Shown here piece after piece: positions 10,819-23,316 of a stretch of 64,000 nucleotides of DNA (positions are counted from its first letter, which is position 1; each line of letters starts with the position of its first letter). Source of the stretch: Parelaphostrongylus tenuis (Eukaryota; Nematoda; Chromadorea; Rhabditida; Metastrongylidae); contig JAHQIW010000217.1 of assembly GCA_019055375.1 (NCBI GenBank), forward strand, positions 27,806-91,805, written 5' to 3'. The position numbers and the translations under genes were made by a program. A model generated the notes under the pieces. The model ran no database searches, was not told where the DNA came from, and worked only from the letters and a program-made list of their open reading frames with translations.

Positions 10819-12950
10819 TATTATGCCAGAATAATTACAATAATTTCTTGATCGCTGAAGAAGTCTAATGGTTTGCAACCAATCATAGAAGAGACTTCAA
10901 CTTACTTCTTTAATAAGTTTACCACAAAGTAATTTCTTCATTTTGACTTCATTTCATGAAATATTTTCATGAAATATGGAATAGAACTTAAATATTGCAA
11001 ATTTTCGACAGAAAGGCGGCAGTCGCCAATATGGTGTGATATGTTCACGCAACACCCACCCCCCAGCCACATGATAAAACGCAGGTGAATCCAGAGGTTT
11101 AACGGCAGTAGATCGTATTATGATTAGCTATCCAGCCAAAAGTCGGTTGAAATAATTGCAAACTTTTCTGGTTAATAGAATCATAGTATTTTTTATGAGA
11201 AAAGACGCAATTAGCAAAGACGAAATTTATTCACTAGCGGTTAACGTTTCGGCCATCGTCTTTTTCAAATAATGGGGAGGTTAATTTCACACGCAATGTA
11301 CTCAGCGAATCCCATAAACGAAGCAGAAAAACTCAATACGCTAATTCCACCGAAATAGTAAATTGCCGCTTGTAAAGACTCACCGTTTTGTTCTCCAAAA
11401 ATCTCACTATTTTGGACCAGCAACACAGACTTTCACACTGACGAGGAAGAATGTTTTGGTTGAAATATTAGCAGATTCACATTTTGAACTGGTGAGATTC
11501 ACTGCCAAACTTTGCGAAGGTGAATGAATATCCCATTTCTGCAGTGATCGAAGAGCAGAAAATACAAATTTGCTTTCATCAAGTAATGCCATATTTTATC
11601 TAAAGAAACAACCCTCTTTTCGAGAGTCATCTGTGAAAATAGCCCCAAAAAGAGAAAGGAATTAAATAAATAACAAACAAGTAGAAATTTCAAAGCTTTA
11701 TAATAGTCACGCACACTTAGCCTATGATACGCGAACGACACTTTCTTGATTAAGTATTAAATTTAACACATTCTGTTTTTTGAGAGCCATATATGTTCCA
11801 TGGATGGATGTGCATGACCTGCGGTTTTTTTTTCTCTCACTAAAACTCTTTTTGTAATACATTTTCAATCTAAGGCAAATGTTACCCTCAATATAGGTTA
11901 AGAAAAATTGGCTGAGGCACCGCAATGCTTAGTGATGCAGTCTTTCAAAAATAACGGTAATGTTCCCACCTCTTCACTCAACACTCTTACGACTCACGTG
12001 GGACCGCCTCACTTAGCTAGCTGTAAGATTTCAAAGAGATTCTACTCCATCAGCATTCTATGATATTCACAGAAATAGTTAAATCTCACGCAGCAGTCCA
12101 AACAACACACGGACCCACACGGTAGATGTTATAACGGGTTATATAAAATTTTTATGAAAAGAGCAGAAAAACTGCACTTTTCAAGCATCTCAGTAACTAC
12201 TAATTGAGAAATTCATCGACCAAACAACTGCAGGAAAATGTCTACTAGGAATTCGTAGGGTTTGCTCGGAATTTCCCGCTATGGCAGCAAAGATAACGGA
12301 AATATCTTGAGAAGTATGTGCTTCTGATAAGACTTGCTCTAATTTTAAAGATGTTAGAATCATATATCCAGTTCAACTGAAAGGTGTGCAAAACATTCGC
12401 CCCTAGGCGTAAATTGAATTTTAACATCATAGAACTGCTGGAAGAAGCAATAAATAGAAATTTCTTGTAGTTTATAAAATTGTATTCTGGCCTAATTACA
12501 GTGACATGTAATGATCATAGTAATGAATAAGTTTGATGATTAATTAGTTGATTAAACAATAATGTACAATTAACGGACTGAACGTAATTAAGCCAGATTA
12601 ATGTTAGTTGTGCGCAAGACTAATAGCTGTTCAGTGGTTATGAAATTTTAAAAAAAAATTTCTCTATAAATACCTGGTGTTTGATGCACGCACCATCATT
12701 GTTTACCGTCTTTTCTTCCTTGACCACTTGCCACAAAATAGTTTTTCTCAAGAATCACTTGATTCCTTCTGCAACTTGTAAATCTTAAAAACATCTCGAT
12801 CATTGGACGCGAGGTTGGTAATAGCAGTAGTAGCGATGTGTCGGCAAAATTGTCTTTTTCATTAAAATCTAATGTTAGGTTAGCAATTAAGTTTTGTCGC
12901 ATCAAGGATTTTCTAACCAAAAATTCATTAACATTAACAAACAAATACCT
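10819..12950. other. No gene seen
   Basis: AT-rich. At 11,235-11,275 (-) there is a copy of the recurrent tail motif (GGCCGAAACG preceded by a GAAAAAGACGATG segment). Several overlapping - strand open frames at 11,407-12,944 are low-complexity and unassigned. One at 12,696-12,944 ends GRKDGKQ and is open for 82 codons, but it has no recognised relatives. Confidence 0.45.
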
Positions 12951-13455
12951 TCAATCAAATTGAGCATCATTAGAATTAATGATGTTTTGCCAATTGTTCT
13001 TAATTTTTTTGATTCCTCGACAAGGGAATTCCGGCGTTTTTGAAGCAAAGCATTCAGACATGTGCTTTATCGTATCGTCGACTTTGGCAAAGCGTTCACC
13101 TGCAAAGGAATGTTCCAGTGACATGAAGAGATGGCAATCACTTAAAGCAGCATCTGGGCTAGACGGTAGATGAATTAATCGTCCCACCCTAACATTCAAC
13201 CTTTTGCACTGTCACTCGTGCAATATGTGAAAGAGCGCTGTCTTGCTGCAAAATAACACCGCTTCGATGAAGCTCTCGCAGCCGATCATGACGTGTTGGT
13301 GTCGCTTTACAAGGCGTTCTGAACCATCTTTGAGTAGTTTGCAGACCAAATGCCGTGTACTTAATGCTCAACAAAAGTTTTGCGTCGCTTAGGCGGCATA
13401 ATGACTGAAGGAGCTCATGCAAGAGACGCTCACGATTTTTAGCTTTTGAAGTATT
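12951..13455 (-). pseudogene. mariner transposase C-terminal half, frameshifted
   Basis: Two overlapping - strand frames together give the second half of a mariner transposase. The upstream frame (13,189-13,455) contains GVILQQDSALSHIARVT, matching the family's catalytic-Asp region (usually HDNARPH). The downstream frame (12,951-13,199) contains LIHLPSSPDAALSDCHLF, matching the PHPPYSPDLAPSDYHLF signature with its last catalytic Asp, then SLEHSFAGERF and a C-terminus IKKIKNNWQNIINSNDAQFD. A frameshift near 13,195 joins them, and the N-terminal DNA-binding half is missing. The ..NNWQNII ending differs from the RWQ..V type at 14,737, so this is probably a different mariner subfamily. Confidence 0.85.
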
Positions 13456-13599
13456 CATTTCAGAGTAAAAGAAAATGTTATACAAGTATAAAAGACAAAA
13501 TGATTTACATGTTTAGAATCTCGAGATCACGTGCTTTTGATTAACATAGAGCTCGACTGAAAAGACCAGCGAATGGATTTGTTGTAAATAAATAGACTC

Positions 13600-13850
13600 G
13601 GGGCGACGTGGCCGAGTAGTTGTAATGGTCGTCACGACGCCCGCGGAGCTGAGCTCCACTCTTTGCATCCTCTGGCATTCAACAACAACGCTCAACGGAA
13701 CGCTACAGCCAGGCTATCCTGGAGAATGCAAGGAGGCTCGTTCAACCAATATTCTACGTCATTCAAGAAGAAGACGAAAAGTGGATCGAATGCTACAAGT
13801 ACTGGAATCCGCGCAATAAACGTTGTGACGAGGGGTCGTATAAATAAATA
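13600..13850 (+). repeat. tRNA-headed SINE-like repeat, family B, copy 1
   Basis: Begins GGGGCGACGTGGCCGAGTAG, resembling the 5' end and A box of a class II (Ser/Leu) tRNA. It shares with the other copies a GAGCTGAGCTCCAC block, CAGGCTATCCTGG and TACGTCATTCAAGAAGAAGA, and a tail ending in TATAAATAAATA. No clean B box remains. Confidence 0.8.
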
Positions 13851-14736
13851 GAAAAGAAATAGCGAAAAAGGCAAAATTTAGTTGCCAATCTACTATAACG
13901 TACGTCCAGGCTCTGAAGAAGGCGAACTAGTCAAAACGTCAGCCAACGAGCTGATACTGCTATTGCTACTGCGCGTCAGCATTCCACATTCGTTGGTCTA
14001 CGTCTTGAGATCTTCGTTTTGTACTGAGTCGATTCTCTTTGAGAAGAACGCAGGTCAAACGACTGTAGCCCATCGACTTAGATGTGGATTGCGGAGGCGA
14101 AGAGCTCAAAGCGTTTACTGAGGTTATGTGACAAGTCATAAAAGATGAATAATCTCGATGGATATTTATCGATTTTTCACGCCGACTTTGAGTGGAAGTC
14201 ATTTTGGTGAAGCATTTTCTTAACGTTAGCCGTTCAACAATCGCTCATCATTTCGAAGGCATTGTCAAAGAATAAAAAAGACGAATGCGTTTTTCAGTTA
14301 ATGAGATGAATGAATTACATGAGGTAAATGAAGAGCAGCGAGATTGTTGTCACAAAAACTAATTCGCGCTTTCTTTACACGACAATAATGCGAAATTTTC
14401 GGACTTCACCGTATAATGACTCCATGTCATACGACAACGATAGAGTTCTGTCTGGTTAATGGATCTATAGTAAAGCTTCTAGATATTACCAAGTTTTAAT
14501 TGAAACGAAAAGATGGCTATGTGGCTTTCTCGGTGGACTGAAAACATGTAATACACTGCCTTGATTCTTGTTAAAACGGCCGCAGCAGGAACGCAATATT
14601 AGGTTTAAGAGAAAATTTCTATCGTTTAGATGGGAGTGTCTTTTCTTCGCATGAATCGTGCGTGATTTTTATATAATCTGGAAGGTCTACTTTTTGCTCA
14701 TCTATTGATATATTGCTTTTCTATATCTGCTGCAGA
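13851..14736. other. No gene seen; recurrent tail motif
   Basis: 13,905-13,945 carries the recurrent motif GGCTCTGAAGAAGGCG followed by a decayed AAAACGTCAGCC. The rest is AT-rich, with short unassigned open frames on both strands. Confidence 0.5.
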
Positions 14737-15085
14737 ATGAAACTGTCCAGGGAACAAAAACTTTTGTTGACGCTTTACGAATACAAATTTGGTCCAATGC
14801 TGGATGCTGCTCGCCGAATCAACAAAGCTTGAGGCCACCGCATGGTTGGGGAATCAACAATCCGCGAGCGATTTCGTGAGTTCAAGGCCGGATATGAAAA
14901 CTTGACTGACAGACCGAGATCCGGACGATCAACCAAACTCAATGATGAAGAGAATTTCTGGTTCGCAAAATGAGCCGTCACCAAGCTATCGTGAATTGCC
15001 GAAGGAGTGGTACTTTGATCAGATCCGAAACCTGACGGACCGATGGCAAAAATTGGTGGATAATGATGACCTGTATTTTGAATAA
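14737..15085 (+). pseudogene. mariner transposase with internal deletion
   Basis: Starts MKLSREQKLLLTLYEYKFGP, a typical mariner N-terminal helix-turn-helix, then AARRINKA and an in-frame stop. It continues with STIRERFREFKAGYENLTDR and PRSGRSTKLNDEE, the usual end of the DNA-binding half. It then jumps, after a frameshift, straight to the C-terminus: WYFDQIRNLTDRWQKLV and LYFE, stop at 15,083-15,085. The whole catalytic domain (about 200 residues including all three Asp) is missing. The C-terminus matches the fragment at 150-247 (-). It resembles a deletion derivative that could once have been moved in trans. Confidence 0.88.
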
Positions 15086-15089
15086 TACT

Positions 15090-15768
15090 TTTGCTCTTAG
15101 TTGCCTGATTATATCTATGAATTTTGAATGTTTTATCAAACGATATGAACTTTCCTTCCAACCCAGTACTATCGCTGAGCTACGATAAAACTGAATTCGA
15201 GAAGTCCGTGGATGGTGAGCACATTGATTGATGCAAGTGAACTGCCGTCCATTTTAGCTGCACAGTAAAGGACGGTGAGAACTGGTGAAGCGAAAAAGTG
15301 AATAGGAAAGTTTGACTCTGCTGGTTGTCGGCAGCGTCCACGAGAGGAACAAATGCTTCCCAATCGAAAGAACTTATCTTGATTAGCTAACGCAAGGTGG
15401 GTAGAGTGGTAGTTTCTGCTTTACTGATAATACTACAAGATGACGATCTCCCCACGAAAAGATTTGGAAGGAATTTTCTCGTCATTACGTATGCAGTTTT
15501 CATGCTGAGTGACCTTACCATTAAATAGATAACGTCTGGGACAGTTTTCGCGATATAATGTTCACTGCGCACGTCATTTTCCTACTAAAATGCTATGAGT
15601 TTGATGAAAAAAATCTTTGTGCGGTAAAAATTCTGTAATAGTCGACTAGTGCTCGTGCATGGGGCTCCTACACTCACTGGTTAACGAGCATTCATAGGAC
15701 TGGAATTGTTTTAACACCCCATAGACACACAAATTTTCACGTTGCCGACAAAAATTAGAACGACACCG
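15090..15768. other. No gene seen
   Basis: AT-rich to balanced sequence with short open frames on the - strand (15,169-15,572) that resemble no family. No splice-bounded exon was found. Confidence 0.5.
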
Positions 15769-15769
15769 A

Positions 15770-15882
15770 TTCCGGAGGAATGGACGACTTGCTGCACTTT
15801 GAGTGCGGGTTTGAACCATCGACTACCAATATATTGATCATGTGAGCCGCACGAGACCTCTGACCACTGCGTCACATGCTCT
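15770..15882 (-). repeat. tRNA-derived SINE, family A, head fragment (copy 3)
   Basis: Only the tRNA-like head is present, reversed: on the - strand GCATGTGACGCAGTGGTCAG (A box) and GATGGTTCAAACCCGC (B-box-like). It lies directly before copy 4 in opposite orientation, so the two form a head-to-head pair. Confidence 0.75.
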
Positions 15883-15925
15883 CATAGGTCAGATATGCAT
15901 TGTAAATCGCCTTCAGTCTAACTTT

Positions 15926-16209
15926 ATGAGTTGTTAGAGGTGCACTACGCCGCACACGAGGTTAATGGTTCGATCTCGCGCTCATGGCTCACCAAGCCAT
16001 CCATCCCTCCGCGGTCGGTAAATTGGTACCGGATTGGTCTCAGACTTGTCTGGGAGGTTAAGCAGCACTGACTCGGTTCAGGGGTAGCCGCCGCGAGTCA
16101 CTGTAAAGGCTAGATATGCATTCAATCACTTCAAAAGAAGTTAGAAATTGAAGACGAATGCATGGCGCATCCTTCAGGGATTGATCAACACCGAAAGCTT
16201 TATCCTTAA
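15926..16209 (+). repeat. tRNA-derived SINE, family A, copy 4
   Basis: A nearly complete copy. The first bases of the A box are lost (it begins GAGTTGTTAGAGGTGC), but the B box GGTTCGATCTCGCGC, CATCCATCCCTCC, GGTCTCAGACTTGTCTGG, AGCAGCACTGACTCGGT and the tail with GAAAGCTTTATCCTTAAT are all present. Confidence 0.92.
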
Positions 16210-18590
16210 TCACTTGATGAAGTCGACTGCCTATAAGATCCCTCAGATGCAGGAAGAATTTGAATGTTGTGCCTTTAATTCTAGATTACACTTTATACGA
16301 AATAATGTCCTTGGCATGAGCTGTAAATCAAGACGTAATTTGTACTTCGATGTTAGATTTAGCTGTGCAATCGACTCATTGAAGCACGTCGAATGTTGTT
16401 TGGCTCAGCTTCAACAGACTTTTTGAATCGTTCATATCCATGCACATTCAGCCAATATTCAATCTGGTTGACTGTTTCTGGAATTCATTTCGTAATAGCT
16501 TTACACATCAATTATTATAAATCTGTGGGCTAGCCGATCAGTTGCGTTAGATTATTGTACAAAAACCTGCTTCAAAAATGGAACAAACAGAAGACAAAGC
16601 GCAATAAAAAAAAACAATGCAACTGAATTATGCACAGAAATAATGCTAAACAACTTCGTGCGAAAAAGAAATCGTAAAAAAAAGGTGGAATTAGATACAT
16701 GATTTGCAGCAGAATTCAATTGAAGAAAATTACACCAGACAATATTTCTCAGAAGCAACGTTCTAACAATCAAATTCAGTGATGCACAAACCACCAAAAT
16801 TCGAAAATTGTACAACAACAATGCAATTGCGAGATTGGATAGATTTTTTTAATAGCAGGCAATCACCTAAGCAATAATTTCAATTTTTAATGAACTAACA
16901 AATAGAACTATACGAATAATAATCGTCGTTTGAAGACAGCCACTTTATAATATCCTGTGATAGCCGCTCATCTATCAGCTCATCAATGTACCTGATAAGT
17001 CCCCGCATTCGTTTGGCTCAGCGATGTTAACATGTAGGCTGGATAAAGGGGAGCTATCGTAAGGATCCCAAATTGGTCATTTTCATTCCAAAAATCGTGA
17101 GGGAATTAGGCGTAACACCTAGTGCATACTTGAATGTGGACGACTGATAACTTGAACCGAATTGTCAGTCATTTTAGGGAATGTATGACCTGGAAATATG
17201 GTCTGATCTACTCCGAAAATTGTGTTCCATAAACAACACCATCAAGACAATACCAAAACTTTCAGTCCCGGCATTGTTATGTACACTTATAGATAATGTC
17301 AAACACACAGCTTGCAATTTTGCCTGCGTGACTACTCATTTTATTAACACATTGATCCCAATGCATAGATCTTGTTTGAATTTTTCGCTGTTTATCTATT
17401 ACTATCACATCCTAAAACACTTTGGCCCAAATTGATACGTCACATGAGTTGACTGAAATGACTTCTATCTGTGTATTTGGAACTGGCGAAAAACTAGATG
17501 CGATCGCTATAGGAAATGCTGCATAGTCGCGTATGTGTTAAGGTGATACCAGTAAACAAGTACTAGGTAAACTGTAAATCAAAGCTCAGAATTAAATAAG
17601 AAATATAAGTCATCTGAACTGACTCACATCAACATTTCTAACCTTCATTAACTATGTTTCCTGCTCTACTTAGCTTCGGTTGTTTTGTGTATCTTCATCC
17701 TTTGAGCTGAATCAGTTATGCACAATGACACACCATGTTCCTGCACATATAAGGCAATGGACTGCGCGCACCTTTGCCTTCAGTTTGCTTTATTGAATGG
17801 TTAAAAAGTGTTGCGCTGACGGCCAGTGATATTGTAGTTCGAGTAGATATTAGTTTTATTATAGAGGGTAATAATACAACCTCAGACTTGGGTAATTAAA
17901 CTTCTATCTACATGATAATATTATTGACACGATAAACAATAACAGGAACAACAGCCAATACGGTAATACGCGACATGAACGAATAATAGTAGTGATAAAC
18001 TGTGGTTAAGCTAAAGTGGTGGCTCAGTGGGATGATGTAGTTGTTGAGAAGGATAAGACTAGTATGAAGTGATGCTTCAGTGGGTTTGTCTAGTTGATGA
18101 CACTAGTAGGATTGTTACTGTAGACGAAACACAAAACTTCTACGATGAGGGTGAGAAATGTGAGCGATAGTAGAAAGCGATGAGTTACGAGTAAGGAATA
18201 CATGCTAAGATAATTACAGTGAACACAATGAAATGAATATAAATTATAAATGAATACAAAATGAATGAATTGAATGAACAAAAAGGTAAATGACTGAATA
18301 AATGAAACAACTCCGCAGTCAGACAACATTTCATTGTTACGTCCCTCCATTTAACCAGAGCCGCATAGAACAGTGATGTATTCCTTAGAATGAAACACGA
18401 GGAATGTGAACGAGAGAACGAGGCGCTGAGCAATAAGTGAAGGACATGAACAATGATGGTGCAATATATCCACCTAGCAAGTAGACAATCGACATGTGAT
18501 CCAGAATTGGAAGGACCACAGCATGTTATGAAGATTCAACGTCCAACAAGAACAATCGATGATGCAGAAGACCTACATACACGACAATAT
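16210..18590. other. No gene seen
   Basis: AT-rich sequence. Open frames at 16,148-16,426 (+), 16,552-16,821 (-) and 17,181-17,435 (+) are low-complexity or hydrophobic, without splice support or motifs. 17,900-18,470 is purine-rich on the + strand, with many GAATGAA-like words. Confidence 0.45.
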
Positions 18591-18825
18591 AGAAGGTGGT
18601 AAGACGACGGAGATGGACCAACCAATCTCCGCTACCACCTGCTGGTGATTGCCGGTCGGCCGCTGGGCCGTTGCTGGGCGTCGCGCCGCTCATTGGGAAT
18701 GAGCATGCTGTGTCGGTGAGGCGTCCGCATTCCAATGGCCTATCGATTGACTGGCAGAGTCGCCTATCTGATACCGCTATTGCGTATGCGCAGCGGTTCC
18801 GTGGAACCGTTAATACTACATAGTC
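18591..18825. other. GC-rich island of unknown nature
   Basis: About 235 bases clearly richer in GC than the flanks, open on both strands (+ 18,596-18,823; - from 18,526 to 18,939). The + product is Arg/Pro-rich at first (RRRRWTNQSPLPP), then GVAPLIGNEHAVSVRRP. I recognise no family, and no convincing splice sites bound it. It could be a decayed transposon segment or a single exon. Confidence 0.3.
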
Positions 18826-20612
18826 GCTAGACCTGAAATCAAGTAATGTCATTGAAAATGCGTGGAAGAAAGAAGAAGTGAAAAGATCAGAAAATAACAG
18901 AACAGGTACATACTTTGCTGGCATCAAATCATTATACAAATCAAATACCGAGTCTGTGTCACGATAACATTCATACAGAATGAAATATTAAGACCAAATA
19001 GATTTTTCATTTAGTATTCGAACCAGATAGATTTTTCATATCTTATCTCCACTATCTTGCTGGTATAGAAGAGATTATCACCATTATAGCTTGCAAGACA
19101 TGAATAAGCGACTGGCCATCCCCCATGTGAATGGAACTTGGCATGATGATATAATAGATAAACAGGAAATATGCACTAATTGATGGGTTTTTGTACAGCA
19201 TGATTGTCCTTCCACGCTTAAAAACCCTTCACTATCCATGATTTCTCAGCATTTTCTCACATAAATCAATTCTGAATGATTGGAAATAAACGAATGACTG
19301 ATGTAAACTTAGTTATAGTGAGAGTTGTCGATGAATTAGTATCGAATACAGTATGTATAATTATTTCTCATTTATTACTTACTGTTGCCAAATTCAGTAT
19401 GGCTGCGTAATCAAGCAGCGCTTTTTACTATACAGAACACATATATCTAAAGCAAAACCATATGAGCGATCATAGAAGATCTTGCTATATCACAGCACCA
19501 TACTAATTCCAAAAGTCTTCGCAAAACGGAGAAAAGACCCTCAATCAAACAACGAAAATCGCGCACCGCCGCGCAAATCGCTCTGTGCGCATCGATTTCT
19601 GTAGCGGTCCTTTATGGGTTAATGGAACAATGAGTGGGTTAACAATAGAAAAATGAAAGCTGTTGAAGGATTAAATGATCCAATTTGCCATATAATGATC
19701 AAAACTCATCAACACATCGTACAATGCATCGTAGATTGCATTACACAACGGATAGTGCGTCTACTATTCCATCTCGTAGAGTTTTAATAAAACTAAAGAA
19801 CTTATCTCAGTCACATTTGGCTCAATCTTTAAAATAGACGTAGCACCCGAGGGGTTTTGAGGACAATTTACTTATCACATCTGCCCATCCCATAAACCAT
19901 GAAACTGTAATTAATTATCCAAACATGACACGAATGCTAAGATACGAACGCAACTCGGAACGTAAAGTACCTTCGAACAAGACTACCCTTTCTGCGAACT
20001 CACATGTAGTCACTGCGCCACTTATGCCCTAGCTTTGTTTTTCTCTTAGTCATATTTTAACCGTGGCGGTGTTATCAGCAACTGACAACAATGATTTGAG
20101 CAGAGTTGCAGCTATGTGAAGCCGTAGTAAGAACCACAACATTATAACAATTATCTATTGCTTGCTCTTTTTCACAACAGGGTACGATTTGATTTGCAGC
20201 GTTAAGACATGGCCAAGATATGATAGAGATAGCAAGCTTCTCAATAACACAATGGGTAACATTTAAAGTCGGTAAAAGTAAAGACCGGTTCGAAGTTCAG
20301 CTGATTCGCCTATATCTTGGGATTCGCGTGATTGTATATTACATCGAACCCTCCCTTAAGAAGAATATGAATTAAGGAAACGCAATCCCTTGAAAAGTTC
20401 AAAACATATCTATATAATTTAACTCTACAGGATGAGAGAAAAGTTCTGATATTTTTTCACATATTTCAACAATGAAAAATACTTAATAAATAAATAAATT
20501 CATTCAATTGAAGGAATAATTGCTTTGACTAGATCACCACTTATAACACAATACAAGAAAGTTCATAACAAATTCTCAAAAATGCTTTCCTTGGCCGTTA
20601 TATATCTACAAA
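18826..20612. other. No gene seen
   Basis: AT-rich, no exon with good splice sites, no RNA gene and no recognised transposon. Confidence 0.5.
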
Positions 20613-20613
20613 G

Positions 20614-21554
20614 TCACATGTAAAAATTTTCGACGATTCTCGCACACGTTTCCGCCTCAAATTCGCTGCAAGCGCGTCTCAAAGCCGTTTGATGCGCGAC
20701 TACGCTAGTGCAGCGAGTAGCCGACACTTTCCAGCATGGACTACATGGAGTAAACCACTGGGTTGAGATCTGGCGAGTAACGACCAAATGACTTTTCTCA
20801 AATGCCTGGAAACAGCTCTTGACAGATGGAATCGTTGAGCGGACCGAATGCCAGTCCTGTTGAAGCGTGAATCCGTTGGCACGCAAGTATTGAATACTTC
20901 AAAGCTCCAGCACGCCCCATAAAACTTGCTGCTGCTGACAGCTTGATTCTGACGTTTTTGTTGATAGAGTGGCGCATATGCCGGCCTCGACCACCACAGA
21001 GGGCCGAAAATGACGGGGCGCCCCTAATTTTTGTCACTGCGGACTTCTTCTGACCCTTTTTTTACATGTTGGCACGATACTGGAGACTGCGGGGCGGCTG
21101 GATCGTATATGCCTTCTCAACCATAAAACTCACCTTCGACAAGCGAGCAACAGTTTATCCAATAAATCATTCGACGAACCTTTGAATGCCGTTATTCTTT
21201 CATCTTTCGCCCATACAATGAACACGATCAATCTTGTAGCTGCAGAGGTTCGGCTTATTTTCGACAATGTCTCGTACGATTCACTCGCTGATCCCGAGCT
21301 TCTTTGTAATTTTGCGCCTCGAACGCTCCCAATTTCGTTGAATTTGACAACGGATCTTCTGAATGTTTTCCGGAGTAGACGAGGTGGTTGGACGACCTTT
21401 TCAAGGACGGTGCTCAGTCTCTCCAACCTCTCATATTTTTCATGGTTCTGTAGATAGCTTCTAGATTGGACTCAGTTGATTTTAAAATGTCGGTCGCTTT
21501 CGTTCCCGCTTTGCGCAACTCCACTAAAGCAATACGTTCATTTCTACGATCCAT
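20614..21554 (-). pseudogene. Decayed Tc1/mariner (maT-like) transposase
   Basis: Full-length but broken. On the - strand it starts at 21,554 with MDRRNERIALVELRKAGTKA, a nematode mariner-type HTH start. It then passes through frames with PRSGR-like and RSRRKI-like segments near 21,250-21,430, and a LLDKLLLACR segment near 21,135. The second half (20,614-21,037) contains GRPVIFGPLW in one frame, then NGFTLQQD, matching the catalytic Asp region of this group (usually GFTFQQDGAPAHTA). A further stretch, KVSATRCTSVVAHQTALRRA, resembles the KVSATPHKSVDALKAALRRA region near the C-terminus. At least five stops or shifts separate these pieces. It is more diverged from the MKLSREQ mariners at 14.7 and 45.9 kb than those are from each other. 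Confidence 0.85.
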
Positions 21555-21622
21555 AACTCAAGCACAACTGCGATTAGAGAGACAAATAAAACTTTTTCTG
21601 TAACAAAGTCAAACAAAGAATC

Positions 21623-21933
21623 CAATAAAATTATCAGAACCGATTCAAAAAACATTATATGTTTGCAAAAATTAGCAAATACAAAATTATTAAAACTTTT
21701 CTCACACCTTGTACATATGAAATTGTGAAAAACATTTTAATTACTGGTACTAACTCAATAAAACTTATTCAGGACCAAAATAGAATAGAGAATTCAATAA
21801 AATTATCAGAACCAATTTATAAACATTATATCAATGCAAAAATTAGCAAATACAAAATTATCAAAACTTTTCTCACACCTTGTACATATAAAATTGTGCA
21901 GAACATTCTAATTACTGGCACTAACTCAATACT
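21623..21933 (+). repeat. Two-copy tandem repeat, period about 172 bp
   Basis: CAATAAAATTATCAGAACC recurs at 21,623 and 21,795, and the next 135 bases are about 90% alike, including AAAATTAGCAAATACAAAAT, TTTTCTCACACCTTGTACAT and TAATTACTGG. The 105-codon open frame over it (21,659-21,976) is a by-product of this low-complexity sequence. Confidence 0.9.
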
Positions 21934-21979
21934 CTACGAAGTTTGTAGGGAATCTAATTTCTTTCTACATGATTAGAAG

Positions 21980-22865
21980 CAGGAATATCATACCTTGCCA
22001 TTGAATATCTGCTTTGGTGAAAAAGAGATTTCTGATTTGATGAAAATGTTTTTGATATCCTTTTTTGGTGTGAACGTAGTACTTGTGAAAATCATGTCAC
22101 AAACGTTCGACCCATAGTAAGCTCAGAGTTCAAAATCAATGAAAAAGGAAAGTGATTTTGATATCTTTTCACAACTGGAGTACTTACAGTAGCTAGACCG
22201 TACGTGTCTCCATTCCAGTTATCGTGGTAGTCTGTCAGGGACGTTATGCGGCACGATGCCATTCAATTTTGATGCTCATGGCTCCTCTTGGTAACTCCAC
22301 TCAAAAGTACCGCCGCTTCCGCTACAGATTCTGGATCAAAGAAATTTTTCGGCCGGATCAAATCTAAGTGCGTTTGTTCTTCTATAAAATTTCTTAGAAT
22401 TCTATTGAATAATGTTAAACTGCGCGCTTATTCATATAGTTGTATTGTGTTCGTTGGAGTCGTTGCTACCAATAAGACTTGCGAGTTGAGGCAGGGAGTA
22501 CACTTTCGCAATTTGAGAAAGAGCAAACGGTACTGATGCAGCACATAAAAACGATATAGTACTACTTGATGGCACAAGTATTGGTGTTTTTCATAAAACT
22601 GAGGAGACACATTATTCTCATACGGATATTACGAAAATTTCCCAATTGTAGCCGTAAAAACAGAAAACCTTGCTTCAAAGTCGATCTTTTTGGCATAAAT
22701 TACCGCATAACACGGTAGAATGCTATACTCTGAACGACCGTGTAGATGCCGTTTTTCAAGGAAATCAGACGGTTTCATTCATTCATCATCAACTATCACC
22801 CCAACTCAATACGTTCTCAATAACAATAGCCTACAAAACAACTCGTTTCCAGGCTTATTATTTCT
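21980..22865. other. No gene seen
   Basis: AT-rich, with short unassigned open frames at 22,288-22,536 (+) and 22,670-22,912 (+). The latter's His/Tyr-rich end is an effect of the ATC-type simple repeat that follows. Confidence 0.5.
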
Positions 22866-23212
22866 ACCACTATAATCACTTTCACTATCACAATCATCAT
22901 TATCATAGTTAACATTAACACTATCATTATCACCATCATTGTCGTCACTAACCACTATCACTATCATCACTAATCACTATCACTGCCATCATTGTCATCA
23001 TCATCATTAACACTTTCACTATCGTTATTACAAGTTCGACTTTTGGTCAATGCAATGTCTATGCATTGAATGAAATGCACTGTGTAAGTGCCCCTATCAA
23101 ATCTCACAAACAGCTCAAAAGGGTGGCAATTATTATCACTTTCGTAATCATCAGCATTATCGAAAGTATAATCATTATCACTATCATAGTCATTTTCATT
23201 ATGTTATCCTTT
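22866..23212. repeat. Imperfect ATC/CAT simple repeat
   Basis: Two tracts (about 22,866-23,030 and 23,125-23,212) built from irregular mixtures of TCA, TCAT and TCACTA words. They are degenerate microsatellite sequence, and the open frames across them should not be read as protein. Confidence 0.9.
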
Positions 23213-23316
23213 AGCGATGTAGTGTTGTCGTTAAAACATAAGAAATATAGATGAAATATGGAAGATACAGATGTTCTCTTCGATGAGAGTATCTCTGTGG
23301 AAAATTTTTTAAAAAA

